The notes under the pieces are model-generated. The model was not told the DNA's origin and did no database searches. It saw only the letters and a list, made by a program, of their open reading frames with translations. A DNA stretch of 54,869 nucleotides, taken from NCBI GenBank assembly GCA_031082225.1, contig JAVHLG010000023.1:1-54869 (forward strand), in the 5' to 3' direction. Positions 41,903-51,078 of the stretch are shown here, piece after piece. Both the position numbers and the translations under genes were made by a program. Each line of letters opens with the position of its first letter. Position 1 is the stretch's first letter. The stretch comes from Desulfovibrionaceae bacterium. Lineage in GTDB: Bacteria > Desulfobacterota > Desulfovibrionia > Desulfovibrionales > Desulfovibrionaceae.

Positions 41903-42139
41903 CTACTGGGGCTGGTAGCCCTTGAGCTTCATGCACTTGTCCACCAGGGAGTCGATGCGCTCCCGGCGCTCGGAGCTGTCCACCACCGAGGCCGTGGCCT
42001 TCTCGGCCTCGTATTCGCACTCCATGTGGTCCCGCTCGGTCTCGTTTTTCGACTTGTCGGCGCTTTCATAATACGTCTTGCCGCCGCAGCCGGAGGTAAA
42101 AAGCATGGCGAGAAACGCGGCGATCAGAAGATTTTTCAT
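41903..42139 (-). CDS. Small outer-membrane-type lipoprotein
   Basis: A 78-residue lipoprotein. The signal peptide MKNLLIAAFLAMLFTSGC ends in a lipobox (LFTSGC) with Cys18 as the lipidated residue; Gly-Gly follows, with no Asp at +2 for inner-membrane retention. The mature part is charged and helical (ESADKSKNETERDHMECEYE, RIDSLVDKCMKLKGYQ) and contains two more cysteines. GGGGAAGGG precedes the ATG. Function is unknown. It lies between rpe and the sigma-54 response regulator gene, separated from the latter by a terminator. Confidence 0.82.
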   Translation of the reverse strand: MKNLLIAAFLAMLFTSGCGGKTYYESADKSKNETERDHMECEYEAEKATASVVDSSERRERIDSLVDKCMKLKGYQPQ

Positions 42140-42261
42140 TCCCTTCCCCTTGTGAAAGAGACCGCCTGCCCGGTTGCACCCCGCCATCCGGCGGGAATGC
42201 GTCTTGCCCTTGAAATCGGCGAATCCGGACTTTGAAGTCAACGATGTGCAATACGCATTTT

Positions 42262-42297
42262 TTCATAAAAATACGGGCGTCTTGTTTCAGGGACGCC
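42262..42297 (-). terminator. Rho-independent terminator of the two-component pair
   Basis: On the minus strand GGCGTC (42297-42292) pairs with GACGCC (42281-42276), followed by CGTATTTTTATG. It lies a few bases past the stop of the sigma-54 response regulator. Confidence 0.65.
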
Positions 42298-42300
42298 GCG

Positions 42301-43674
42301 TTAGTGCCCCGTCAATTTGTACTTTTTGAGCTTGTACTGCAACAGGCTCTTGGACAGTCCCAGCATCTCGGCGGCCTTGACCTGTACGAAGTTGGAACGG
42401 GCCAGGGCCCGGCGCACCAACGCCAGCTCGATCTTCTCCAGGGTTTCGTTGAGGTTGATGCGCACCGGCAAAAGATCCACGGCGCTTTTGTACTGCGACT
42501 CCTCGTCCTTGATCTCCAGGGGCAGATCCTCCACCCCGATGAGTTCGCCCGAGGACAACACCACGCAGCGCTCCACCACGTTTTGCAGTTGGCGCACGTT
42601 TCCCGGCCATTCGTAGGCCGTGAGGTAGTCGATGGCCTCGGGGGAGAATCCCCTGAAGGGCTTGGCGTTCTCCGCAGCATAGCGCTCCAGGAAGTGGGCG
42701 GCCAGGATGGGGATGTCCTCCCGGCGCTCGCGCAGGGGGGGCATGTCCAGGCGCACCACGTTTAAGCGGTAGAACAGATCCTCGCGGAACTCCCCGGCGG
42801 CCACGGCCTCTTCCAGGTTCTTGTTGGTGGCGGCCACCACCCGGATGTCCACCTCGATGGACTCGCCCCCGCCCACCCGCTCGATCTTGCGCTCCTGGAG
42901 CACGCGTAAAAGCTTGACCTGGAGGTCCGCGGAAAGCTCCCCGATCTCGTCCAAAAAGATCGTGCCTCCGTGGGCCATCTCGAAGCGGCCCCGCTTGCGG
43001 GCCACGGCCCCGGTAAACGAGCCCTTCTCGTGGCCGAAGAGCTCGCTCTCCAGCACCCCGGAGCTTAAGGCCATGCAGTTGACCGAGATAAACGCCCCTT
43101 TCGTGCGCGGCGAGGCGTAGTGGATGGCCTTGGCGATGAGCTCCTTGCCCGTGCCCGACTCGCCGGTGATGAGCACCGTGCTCTTGGACGGCGCGGCCTT
43201 GGTCACCAGCTCCAGCACCCGCAGCATGGCCTTGCCCCGGCCGATGATCTGGTGCTGGGAATAGCGGTCCTCCAGGCTCTGACGCAGCATGATGTTCTCG
43301 CGCTGGGCCGCGGCGAAGCGGGCCGCCTTGTCCACGGTCAAAAGCAGCTCGTCGTTGGCGAAGGGTTTGGCGATGTAGTCGAAGGCCCCGTAGCGCATGG
43401 CCTCAACCGCCCCTTCGATGCTGCCGAAGGCGGTCATGATGATGACCGGCACGTGGGCGTAGTTTTTCTTGACGAATTCCAGCACCTGCTGCCCGGTGAC
43501 CTTGGGCATCTTCATGTCCGTGATCACCACGTCCACCTCGGATTCCTCCAGGTAGGCCAGCCCGGTCTCCGGATCGTCCAGGGGGGTCACGGCGTAGCCC
43601 GCGTCCGTGAGCATGGCCTCCAGGATCAGCAGGTAGTTTTTCTCGTCGTCGAGGATCAGTATCTGGCTCGGCAT
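42301..43674 (-). CDS. Sigma-54-dependent response regulator
   Basis: A 457-residue NtrC-type activator. The receiver has Asp53 ([10 protein letters not shown]) and Lys in IAKPFA. The AAA+ domain carries Walker A GESGTGKE, the contact loop GSFTGA (Ser for Ala in GAFTGA) and Walker [13 protein letters not shown], plus [19 protein letters not shown]. The Fis-type helix-turn-helix is [28 protein letters not shown] precedes ATG 43674. It follows the 43866-45326 kinase gene on the same strand, with a hairpin in the 191-base gap. Confidence 0.95.
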   Translation of the reverse strand: MPSQILILDDEKNYLLILEAMLTDAGYAVTPLDDPETGLAYLEESEVDVVITDMKMPKVTGQQVLEFVKKNYAHVPVIIMTAFGSIEGAVEAMRYGAFDYIAKPFANDELLLTVDKAARFAAAQRENIMLRQSLEDRYSQHQIIGRGKAMLRVLELVTKAAPSKSTVLITGESGTGKELIAKAIHYASPRTKGAFISVNCMALSSGVLESELFGHEKGSFTGAVARKRGRFEMAHGGTIFLDEIGELSADLQVKLLRVLQERKIERVGGGESIEVDIRVVAATNKNLEEAVAAGEFREDLFYRLNVVRLDMPPLRERREDIPILAAHFLERYAAENAKPFRGFSPEAIDYLTAYEWPGNVRQLQNVVERCVVLSSGELIGVEDLPLEIKDEESQYKSAVDLLPVRINLNETLEKIELALVRRALARSNFVQVKAAEMLGLSKSLLQYKLKKYKLTGH

Positions 43675-43823
43675 AAATCCCGTCTCCTTGTCCGTGCGTG
43701 GCGATGCGGCAGGGCGATTTTTCCAAAACCCGGCCGTTTGGGCAACACCCGTCCAACGCCCCCCACGCACAAGCCCGGACATCCTTCCGGCCTTCGTCCG
43801 GGAAGCGCCCGACCCCGCGCCAA

Positions 43824-43854
43824 CCTCCCGGCGGCAGGCCTTGGGCCTGGGAGG
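43824..43854 (-). other. Hairpin between the kinase and sigma-54 regulator genes
   Basis: CCTCCC (43824-43829) pairs with GGGAGG (43849-43854), and an inner AGGCC-TTG-GGCCT stem lies at 43836-43848. It follows the kinase stop by about 12 bases. It may be an attenuator that sets the kinase to regulator ratio, or an mRNA-stabilising stem. Confidence 0.45.
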
Positions 43855-43865
43855 CGGCAGGTGCG

Positions 43866-45326
43866 TCAGGCCTTGGGAAACCGCATCTCCACCCGGGCCC
43901 CGCCGCCCTCGGCGTTATTGAGGGTGAGCGTCGCGTTGTGGCTTTCCAGGATGTTTTTGACGATGGCCAGCCCGAGCCCGGTGCCCGTGTCCTTGGTGGT
44001 GAAAAACGGGTCCGGGGCCTTGTCCTTGTGGCCCGGGTCGAACCCCGGCCCGGTGTCGGCGATGGTCAAAAGCGCCTCCTGGCCTTCGGCGGCCAGATGG
44101 ATCTCCAGGCGGTGCCCGTCCGGGGGCGGGCCGCCCGGCGATGGTACCAGCACCATGGCGTCCAGGGCGTTGCCCACGATGTTGTAGACCGCCCGGTACA
44201 GGAGATCCTTGTCCCCCCGGATGACCACCCCCCGGGCATAGTCGCGGATGACGGCCACGCCGTGCTCCTCGCACTTGGACTCCAGAAAGGCCAGCACCTG
44301 GTCCAGCACCTGGGCCAGATCCACGTCCTCCTGGCGCGGGGTCTTGGGCCGGGCGTAGTCCAGGAAATCGCCCACGGTCTTGCTTAAGCGCTTGGACTCG
44401 TCGAAGATGGCGGCCAGGATGCGGCTTGTGGGGTCGCCGGTCTTTTCGGCCTTTTTGAGCAGAAGTTCGGCGCTGCTGCGGATGATGCCCAGGGGGTTGC
44501 GGATCTCGTGGGCGATGCCCGCCACCACCCGGCCCATGCCGGCCAGTTTTTCCTGCTGCTGGAGTTCGCGTTCCAGAACCTCGCGCTCCTGGATGCGCTG
44601 GGCGTTGATGCGTCCCGCCCGGCGCATGAGCATGGTGATGGCCACATACAGGGCCAGGGAGGAGGCGATGGCCGAGAGGATGATGATGCGCTGGAAGTTG
44701 ACGATCTTCTGATAGTCCTCGGTGATGTCCTGGGTAATCTCCAAAACGCCCATGATGACCCCGGCCGGGGCCCCGGCGGACATGGGCCGTTCGGTGCGCA
44801 GGGGATAGATGGTGCGCAGGATGACCGACCCGGGCTGGGGGGTGAAGTCCAGGATGCCGCCCAGGGCGCCGGTGCGGCTTAAGACCTGGAAGTCGCTCTT
44901 GCCGTTGTCCAGGGCCTCCACCACGGCCTCGCCGGTGTAGCCGGTCTGGCCGATGAGGTCTTTTTCCGTGGCGTAGGAGATGCGCTTGTCGAAGTCGTAG
45001 ATGCGCAGGTCCATGACGTGGAAGCTGTGGATGGTGGAGGTGATGACCTTGTCCAGTTGCTCGTACTGGGCGGGCTGCTGCAGCTCCACCCGGCCAAAGC
45101 CCAGAACCGTGGGCAGGGTGAACCGCTGATAGATCTGGTGGTTCAGGTTCTCGGCCAGAAGCCGGGCGAACTCCTTCTGCTTGGAGAGCACCTCCTGGCG
45201 GCCGTAGTTGGACAGGAAGATGGACAAAAACAGGTTGATGAGCAGGATAAACGCCAAAGAACTCCAGGAGATGAACTTGACCAGTCCCAGGGACTGTTCC
45301 ACGTCCTTGGCGGGTTTTTTTTCCAA
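43866..45326 (-). CDS. Membrane sensor histidine kinase
   Basis: A 486-residue kinase of the ZraS/AtoS style. Two helices (about 20-40 and 215-235) enclose a periplasmic sensor region of about 170 residues. His273 in GIAHEIRNPLG is the phosphoacceptor. The ATPase has VYNIVGNALDAM, IADTGPGFDP and FTTKDTGTGLGLAIVKN. A TTG start with GGAG seven bases upstream was chosen. It is transcribed before the 42301 activator, and the two form a cognate pair. Confidence 0.93.
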   Translation of the reverse strand: MEKKPAKDVEQSLGLVKFISWSSLAFILLINLFLSIFLSNYGRQEVLSKQKEFARLLAENLNHQIYQRFTLPTVLGFGRVELQQPAQYEQLDKVITSTIHSFHVMDLRIYDFDKRISYATEKDLIGQTGYTGEAVVEALDNGKSDFQVLSRTGALGGILDFTPQPGSVILRTIYPLRTERPMSAGAPAGVIMGVLEITQDITEDYQKIVNFQRIIILSAIASSLALYVAITMLMRRAGRINAQRIQEREVLERELQQQEKLAGMGRVVAGIAHEIRNPLGIIRSSAELLLKKAEKTGDPTSRILAAIFDESKRLSKTVGDFLDYARPKTPRQEDVDLAQVLDQVLAFLESKCEEHGVAVIRDYARGVVIRGDKDLLYRAVYNIVGNALDAMVLVPSPGGPPPDGHRLEIHLAAEGQEALLTIADTGPGFDPGHKDKAPDPFFTTKDTGTGLGLAIVKNILESHNATLTLNNAEGGGARVEMRFPKA

Positions 45327-45425
45327 GGGGGCTCCTTCGGCCGCAGGCGGCGGCCGGATGTGACGGTCGGGGGGGAGGCGGCGCGGACGGACCGGCGGTC
45401 CGCGCCCGTTCGCCGCCGGGCGACG

Positions 45426-45464
45426 CCCGAAACGCCGTCCGCTTGGGGCGCCTCCCGTTTCGGG
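45426..45464 (-). terminator. Hairpin after the aminotransferase gene
   Basis: CCCGAAACG (45426-45434) and CGTTTCGGG (45456-45464) are perfect 9-bp arms immediately beyond the aminotransferase stop. A second hairpin, GCGCGGAC/GTCCGCGC, lies at 45381-45405. No U tract is present. Confidence 0.5.
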
Positions 45465-45465
45465 C

Positions 45466-46638
45466 CTATCCCTTGAGCACCCCGCCCATGAGCGTCAGGG
45501 CCTCGGCGAGGCTGTCCTCGTCCGTGGCGTAGGACAGGCGCAGGCAGGCGTCGTCGCCAAAGGCCGCGCCGGGCACGGTGACCACGCCCGTGGCCTCCAT
45601 GATCTTGGCGCAAAGCCGCGTGCTGTCCGGGGCGTCGGCGGTGAAATAGGCCGACAGGTCGGGAAAGAGGTAGAACGCGCCCTGGGGGGTGGTGCACACG
45701 GCCCCCTCCCAGGTCGCAATGATGGACAGGGCCAGGTCGCGGCGGCGGGCGAAGGCCTGGCGCATGGTTTCCACGGCGTCGAAGGGCCCGGTCAGGGCGG
45801 CCACGGCGGCCTTTTGCACAAACGAGCAGACGTTGGAGGTGGACTGCCCCTGCAGCTTGCTCATGGCCTTGACGAGGTCCGGATGGGCCAGGGCGTAGCC
45901 CAGACGCCAGCCGGTCATGGAGAAGCTTTTGGCCAGGCCGTTGACGATGGCCGTCATCTCTGGTCTCTTCTCCCACCACCCGGCCATGCTGGCGGGCTGT
46001 GCGGGCGGGTAGACCAGTTGGTCGTAGATCTCGTCGGACAGGACGAAGACGCCGCGCGAAAAGGCCCAGGTTGCGATGGCGTCCATCTCCTCCTGGGTGT
46101 GATGGCAGCCCGTGGGGTTGGACGGGGAATTGATGATGAGCATGGTGGTCTTCGGGGTACGGGCCTTTTCCAGGGCCTCCACGGTGATCTTGAAGCCGCT
46201 TTCGGCCGTGGTCGGCACAAAGGCCGGTTCGGCCCCGGCCAGGCGCACCATGTCCGGATAGCTGACCCAGTAGGGGGCGGGGATGAGGACCTCGTCGCCG
46301 GGGTTCACGTAGGCCTGGATCAGATTGTAAAGGGCCTGCTTGCCGCCGTTGGTGATGATGGCGGCCTCGGCGGGCGCGGTCACCCCGTAGAACCGCTTGA
46401 AATATCCGGCCACGGCGGCCCGCGCCTCGGGGATGCCGGGCACGGCGGTGTAGCGGGTGAAGTCCGCGTCCAGGGCGGCCTTGGCCGCGTCCTTGATGTG
46501 GGCCGGGGTGGGGAAATCCGGCTCCCCGGCGGACAGGTCCAGCACCCGGCGGCCGGCGGCCTTCATGTCCTTGGCCTTGGCGCTCATGGCCAGGGTGGCG
46601 GAGGGTTTGATGCAGGAAAGACGCAGGGCGGTGAGCAT
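45466..46638 (-). CDS. Aspartate aminotransferase family enzyme (class I PLP)
   Basis: A 390-residue PLP-dependent transaminase. The N-terminal DLSAGEPDFPTP and TRYTAVPGIPEAR, the central INSPSNPTG, VLSDEIYDQLVY and NGLAKSFSMTGWRLGY are all present; Lys237 is the Schiff-base residue and WRLGY holds the substrate arginine. This is the I-gamma type common in bacteria, which interconverts aspartate and oxaloacetate. The start is ATG 46638 or ATG 46647; ribosome sites are weak at both. It is divergent from sfsA. Confidence 0.93.
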   Translation of the reverse strand: MLTALRLSCIKPSATLAMSAKAKDMKAAGRRVLDLSAGEPDFPTPAHIKDAAKAALDADFTRYTAVPGIPEARAAVAGYFKRFYGVTAPAEAAIITNGGKQALYNLIQAYVNPGDEVLIPAPYWVSYPDMVRLAGAEPAFVPTTAESGFKITVEALEKARTPKTTMLIINSPSNPTGCHHTQEEMDAIATWAFSRGVFVLSDEIYDQLVYPPAQPASMAGWWEKRPEMTAIVNGLAKSFSMTGWRLGYALAHPDLVKAMSKLQGQSTSNVCSFVQKAAVAALTGPFDAVETMRQAFARRRDLALSIIATWEGAVCTTPQGAFYLFPDLSAYFTADAPDSTRLCAKIMEATGVVTVPGAAFGDDACLRLSYATDEDSLAEALTLMGGVLKG

Positions 46639-46711
46639 GACGGGCATCCCCAGGGGTCGAGGTTTGCGGGAAAAAGGGCAGCGGCCCGGCAAAACGGCCG
46701 TACGGGCGTCT

Positions 46712-46740
46712 TTGTAGTGGAATACTCGGAAAAGGTAAAT
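46712..46740 (+). promoter_or_regulatory. Promoter candidate of sfsA
   Basis: TTGTAG (46712-46717), a 17-base spacer and GTAAAT (46735-46740) are followed about 30 bases later by the ATG at 46771. Its position supports the ATG start over an upstream GTG at 46717. Confidence 0.4.
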
Positions 46741-46770
46741 TCATCCCAGGCCCAGGCGGCCACGCCGCTC

Positions 46771-47535
46771 ATGGTTTTTCCGGGCGGACTGGTCCGGGCC
46801 CGGCTGGTGCGGCGGCGCATGCGCTTCCTGGTGGATGTGGAGGGGGAGGACGGAATTTTTACGGCCCACACCAACAACACCGGCAGCATGCTGGGCCTGC
46901 TGCGGCCCGGGACGCCCGTGCTGCTGTCCGTCAGCGCCAACCCGGCCCGCAAACTGCCCCACACCCTGGAAATGGTCTGGATGCCGACCTTCTCCGGCGG
47001 TTTTTGGACCGGGGTCAACACCATGACCCCCAACCGGCTTCTGGCGGCGGCCTTCCGGGCCGGGCGGCTGTCCGAGATCAGCGGGGAGCCCTGCCACGCG
47101 GCCGCCTTCGACCGCCTGGAGCCGGAACCGGCCTTTGCCGGGGGCCGCCTGGACGCCCGCATAAGCGGCCCGGGCGGGACGCTTCTGGTGGAGACCAAGA
47201 ACGTGACCATGGTCGAGGACGAGGTGGCCATGTTTCCGGATGCGGCTACAACGCGCGGCTGCAAGCATTTGACGGAGCTTGCCCGGGTGGCCCGGGAGGG
47301 CCGGGAGACGGGGGTGCGGGCGGCCTGCCTGTTTCTGGTGCAGCGCCCCGACGGGGCCTGCTTCGGTCCGGCCGACGTCGTTGATCCGGAGTATGCAGCG
47401 CTTTTCTGGCAGGCCGTGGAGGCCGGGGTGGCCATGTGGGTTTGCCGGGCCGTGTGCGGCCCCCGGGGCATCGATCTTGGCGGCCGACTTCCCATGGCCC
47501 CGCGTCCGCCCAAGGAGCGCCCGATGACCGCCTGA
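46771..47535 (+). CDS. sfsA: SfsA-family DNA/RNA-binding nuclease-like protein
   Basis: A 254-residue protein of the SfsA family, named for sugar fermentation stimulation in E. coli. The N-terminal OB-like part (RLVRRRMRFLVDVEGEDGIFTAHTNNTGSM) leads to a nuclease-like core, VETKNVTMVEDEVAMFPDA, with the acidic and lysine residues of that fold, and ends ADVVDPEYAALF. Its exact role is not settled. ATG 46771 gives the normal N-terminus; GTG 46717 would add 18 residues. A terminator follows. Confidence 0.9.
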   Translation: MVFPGGLVRARLVRRRMRFLVDVEGEDGIFTAHTNNTGSMLGLLRPGTPVLLSVSANPARKLPHTLEMVWMPTFSGGFWTGVNTMTPNRLLAAAFRAGRLSEISGEPCHAAAFDRLEPEPAFAGGRLDARISGPGGTLLVETKNVTMVEDEVAMFPDAATTRGCKHLTELARVAREGRETGVRAACLFLVQRPDGACFGPADVVDPEYAALFWQAVEAGVAMWVCRAVCGPRGIDLGGRLPMAPRPPKERPMTA

Positions 47536-47558
47536 GGTCCGCCCAAGAACCGCCCGGC

Positions 47559-47591
47559 GTCCGGCCGAGGTCCGGCCGAGGTCCGGCCGAG
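47559..47591. repeat. Three 11-bp direct repeats after sfsA
   Basis: GTCCGGCCGAG occurs three times without a gap at 47559-47569, 47570-47580 and 47581-47591. It lies in the 212-base region between sfsA and the Lon-like protease gene, which holds no other gene. It could be slippage product or a binding site array. Confidence 0.8.
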
Positions 47592-47652
47592 ATCAGGGCG
47601 GGCGGGGACGGTCCCGAGGGTGACAACCCGGGCGGAAGACCGTATGTGTGAC

Positions 47653-47675
47653 AACGCCGTGGCGGGGCGTTTTTC
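47653..47675 (+). terminator. Terminator after sfsA
   Basis: AACGCC (47653-47658), a seven-base loop and GGCGTT (47666-47671) are followed by TTT and C. It ends about 120 bases past the sfsA stop. Confidence 0.5.
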
Positions 47676-47747
47676 TGCCCTCCCGGCCTGCCCGGAGCGG
47701 CCCCTGGCCGGGCCGTATCGATCCACACTCAACGACAACGAGCATCC

Positions 47748-50243
47748 ATGACCCTGCCCCTTTCCCCCGAGCGTCTGCGCACGGCCTGCGATCCCGCCGC
47801 CATTGCGGCCGACGACAGCCGGGACATCCCCGAGGATCCCGACGCCCTGGCCAAGATCCAGCCCCGGGCCCATGCCGCGCTGGGCATGGCCCTGGCCATC
47901 AAGAGCCGCGAATACAACGTCTACCTGGCGGGCGATCCGCACCTGGGCCGCACCTATTTCACCCGGTCCTTTCTCGATCCGGCCGCCGCCCGGGCGGGGA
48001 CGCCCCCCGACCTGGTCTACGTCCACAATTTCGAGGATCCCGACCGGCCCCGGATCATCAGCCTTCCGGCCGGACAGGGCAAAAGGCTCAAGTCCGCCCT
48101 GGCCAGGGCCGTGGCCGAGATCAAAGACGACATCCCGGCCCACTTCGAGCGCGAGGCCTACCAGGCCAAGCGCCAGACCCTCATGCGCGGCTTCAACACC
48201 GGCCGCGACGAGATGTATGCGGACATGGAGGCCCGGGCCAAGGACGAGGGTTTTTCCCTGGCCCTGGACGACCAGGGCGCCCTGACCCTGTATCCCCTGC
48301 TTGAGGGCAAGGTGGTCAGCGACGAGGAATTCGAGCACCTGGAGCCGGACCTCAAAAAGGAGCTCAAGGGCCGGGGCGACCGGCTTCTGGAGGAGATGGG
48401 GGAATACCTGCGCCGCCTCAGCCGCGAGGAAAAGGGCCTGCGCGACCAGGAGAAGCGCCTCGACCGGGAGACCGCCTCCGAGGTTCTCGACGCCCGCCTG
48501 GCCCCCCTGACGGAGGAATTCGGGGCCAACGAGGCCCTGGCCGCCTATTTCACGGCCATGCGCGACGACATCCTGGACAATCTGGACAGTCTGGCGGCCC
48601 AGGCAGGCCGCGACGGCCTGCCCCCGACTTCCTCGGGGCACGGCGGGCACGGCGCACACGGCGCTCACGGCGCCCTGCCCGGCCCCGAGGGGGCTTTGGC
48701 CGACGACATCTTCTACCGCTACGAGATCAACCTCTTCGTGGACAACTCCCAGACCCGGGGCGCGCCGGTCATCGTGGAGGACCACCCCACCTATTTCAAC
48801 CTCATGGGGTGCATCGAGCGCGAATCCGAGCTTGGGGCGCTGTATACGGACTTCACCCTCATCAAGGCCGGTTCCCTGCACAGGGCCTGTGGCGGCTTTC
48901 TCATCCTCAAGGTGGACGACCTGGTGCAAAACCCTGCGGCCTGGGAGGGGCTTTTGCGCGCCCTGCGCTCGGGCCAGGCCCGGGTGGAGGATCCCTCCGA
49001 GGGCGCGGAACACGCCCGCACCAGGACCATCGAGCCCGAGCCCGTGCAACTGGACGTGAAGGTCGTCCTGGTGGGCCTGGACGAGACCTACGAGCTTTTG
49101 CTCTACAGCGACGAGCGGTTCCAGAAGCTGTTCAAGCTCAAGGCCCACCTCCAGGACACCATGCGCCGCACCCCGGAGAACACGGCCATCCTGGTCTCGC
49201 TCGTCTGCCGGGTCATCCGCGACGCCGGGCTTTTGCCGTTCGGGCGCAAGGCCCTGGCCGCCCTGGTGGACCACGCCTCGCTTCTGGCCGAGGACCAGGC
49301 CCGGCTGACGCTGAAGATCCCGCTTCTGCGGGAGCTGATGATCGAGGCCGAGGCCCTGGCCCGCATGGCCGGGGCGACCTGCGTGGAGCGGGAGAACCTG
49401 GTCCGGGCGATTGCGGCCCGGGACTTCCGTGCGGATCTCTTCGAGGAGGAATACCTGGCCGAATACGACCGGGAGATGCTCAAGGTGGCCACCTCGGGCA
49501 TGGCCGTGGGCCGGGCCAACGGCCTGTCCGTGCGCATGATCGGGGACCATGCCTTCGGCCTGCCGCATCAGATCGCCTGCACCGTGGGCGTGGGCCACGG
49601 CGGTATCATGGACCTGGAGCGCGAGGCCGAGCTTGGCGGCCCCATCCACACCAAGGGCATGATGATCCTTAAAAGCTATCTGCTGGCCCGGTTCGCCCAG
49701 GACAAGCCCCTGGTGCTCACGGGATCGTTGTGCTTTGAGCAGAGCTACGCCGAGGTGGAGGGGGATTCGGCCTCCGGGGCGGAACTGGCGGCGCTTTTGT
49801 CGGCTTTGGCCGAGCGGCCCATCCGGCTGTGCCACGCCTTTACCGGGGCCGTGTCCCAGTCCGGGGCGATTCTGGCCGTGGGCGGGGTCAACGAGAAGAT
49901 CGAGGGGTTTTTCGCCGTGTGCCGCAGGCGGGGCCTGACCGGGGAGCAGGGGGTGCTCTTGCCTGCGGACAACGTGGACAACCTCATGCTGGCCGAGGAG
50001 GTGGTTGAGGCCGTGGCCCAGGGCCGGTTCCACATCTTTCCCGTGCGCCGCATCGAGGAGGCCATGGAGATTTTGACCGGCATCCCGGCCGGGAGGCGCG
50101 GCGCGGACGGCTCGTTTCCGTCCGGCAGCCTGTACGGCCTGGTGGACGAGCGCCTGACGCGCCTGGCCCGGCTGGCCCGGCGGCCCTTTAGGGCGGCGGA
50201 CGAATGGCCGGGACCGGCCGGATTCCGGGAGACGGGGGGATGA
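47748..50243 (+). CDS. Lon-related ATP-dependent protease (COG1067, S16)
   Basis: An 831-residue Lon-like protease. The N-terminal ATPase half has a degenerate Walker A, YLAGDPHLGRT (Arg for Lys), and a long helical region (about 110-275). A His/Gly-rich insertion (HGGHGAHGAHGA) lies near residue 300. Then comes FYRYEINLFVDNSQTRGAPV and the AAA core with AGSLHRACGGFLILKVDDL. The C-terminal S16 protease has the catalytic pair Ser674 (EGDSASGAEL) and Lys717 (VNEKIEGFF), 43 residues apart as in Lon. It is thought to degrade misfolded proteins; substrates are unknown. Confidence 0.92.
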   Translation: MTLPLSPERLRTACDPAAIAADDSRDIPEDPDALAKIQPRAHAALGMALAIKSREYNVYLAGDPHLGRTYFTRSFLDPAAARAGTPPDLVYVHNFEDPDRPRIISLPAGQGKRLKSALARAVAEIKDDIPAHFEREAYQAKRQTLMRGFNTGRDEMYADMEARAKDEGFSLALDDQGALTLYPLLEGKVVSDEEFEHLEPDLKKELKGRGDRLLEEMGEYLRRLSREEKGLRDQEKRLDRETASEVLDARLAPLTEEFGANEALAAYFTAMRDDILDNLDSLAAQAGRDGLPPTSSGHGGHGAHGAHGALPGPEGALADDIFYRYEINLFVDNSQTRGAPVIVEDHPTYFNLMGCIERESELGALYTDFTLIKAGSLHRACGGFLILKVDDLVQNPAAWEGLLRALRSGQARVEDPSEGAEHARTRTIEPEPVQLDVKVVLVGLDETYELLLYSDERFQKLFKLKAHLQDTMRRTPENTAILVSLVCRVIRDAGLLPFGRKALAALVDHASLLAEDQARLTLKIPLLRELMIEAEALARMAGATCVERENLVRAIAARDFRADLFEEEYLAEYDREMLKVATSGMAVGRANGLSVRMIGDHAFGLPHQIACTVGVGHGGIMDLEREAELGGPIHTKGMMILKSYLLARFAQDKPLVLTGSLCFEQSYAEVEGDSASGAELAALLSALAERPIRLCHAFTGAVSQSGAILAVGGVNEKIEGFFAVCRRRGLTGEQGVLLPADNVDNLMLAEEVVEAVAQGRFHIFPVRRIEEAMEILTGIPAGRRGADGSFPSGSLYGLVDERLTRLARLARRPFRAADEWPGPAGFRETGG

Positions 50244-50279
50244 CCCCCGGCGGACGGGCCGCGTGAGGAGTGGATCACC

Positions 50280-51050
50280 ATGACCAAGAACTGGCTGAGG
50301 GAGAAGCACGACGAGTTCGTGCGCGACCTGGTGCGGGATTTCTGCCTTTCCGCGCGCATCCTGGAGGAACACTTCCGGGATTTCGACCGGGGCGCGGGCA
50401 TGGTCTTCGAGGGCTTGCGCGACCTTCTGGGCGAGCAGATGAACAAGGGCCTTCTGTGGCGCTTGAAGGACACGGCGCACCACCTCTTCCGCGACCGCGA
50501 CGACAAAAATCCCGTGGGCCAGTTTCTGGACTGGTGCATCGGCTACATCTTCCACGAGACCATGAAGCTCAAGGAAGACGCCTACCAGCAGCAGAACTAC
50601 GCCCCCTGGTTCAAGGCCATGCAGGGGAGCGAACTGCCTGAAACCGACCTCATCATCAGCCGGGAACTGTTCCAACTGCTCATGCAGACCAACGAGAGCA
50701 TGCAGCGCGAGATTCGCCGCATCCGGTTCATCATCCGCCAGTGCCGCAAGCTTTTCCCCCAGTACCTGGCCGACCAGGGGCAAAACCATTGGCTGGCCCG
50801 GTTCCTGTTCAAACGCAACGATCTGGTGCGTCAGATTTTCGAGGAAAATTACCGCGGACTCATCGCCGCCGTCTACAAGGACGCGCCGGAGATGCTCGAG
50901 GTCATGGCCGCGCGCAGCCTGCGCGAGGGCGGCTGGGCCCCCCAGGCCGCCGAGGCCGCCGAGGCCGCCTGCCGGATCAATCCGGCCAGCCGGGCGGCGC
51001 GGGACGAACGACAGGCGGTGGCCTCCTGGCGGGCCAGACTGCGGGAATAG
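50280..51050 (+). CDS. Conserved helical protein of unknown function
   Basis: A 256-residue soluble protein with no signal peptide or membrane helix, rich in charged helices (LREKHDEFVRDLVRDFCLS, IRRIRFIIRQCRKLFPQYLA). The C-terminal end (AAEAAEAACRINPASRAARD) looks TPR-like. I do not recognise a named family. GAGGAG precedes ATG 50280. It follows the Lon-like protease by 36 bases and is probably its operon partner, perhaps an adaptor or a substrate, though that is only positional. Confidence 0.75.
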   Translation: MTKNWLREKHDEFVRDLVRDFCLSARILEEHFRDFDRGAGMVFEGLRDLLGEQMNKGLLWRLKDTAHHLFRDRDDKNPVGQFLDWCIGYIFHETMKLKEDAYQQQNYAPWFKAMQGSELPETDLIISRELFQLLMQTNESMQREIRRIRFIIRQCRKLFPQYLADQGQNHWLARFLFKRNDLVRQIFEENYRGLIAAVYKDAPEMLEVMAARSLREGGWAPQAAEAAEAACRINPASRAARDERQAVASWRARLRE

Positions 51051-51078
51051 GGCCGTCGGGGGTGTTGTGAAATTCGCC

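Noticed and set aside
46584-50789. Very long reading frame (1401 codons) on the minus strand opposite sfsA and the Lon-like protease
   Set aside because: It is antisense to two well-recognised genes, has no family similarity, and arises because stop codons are rare in GC-rich DNA.
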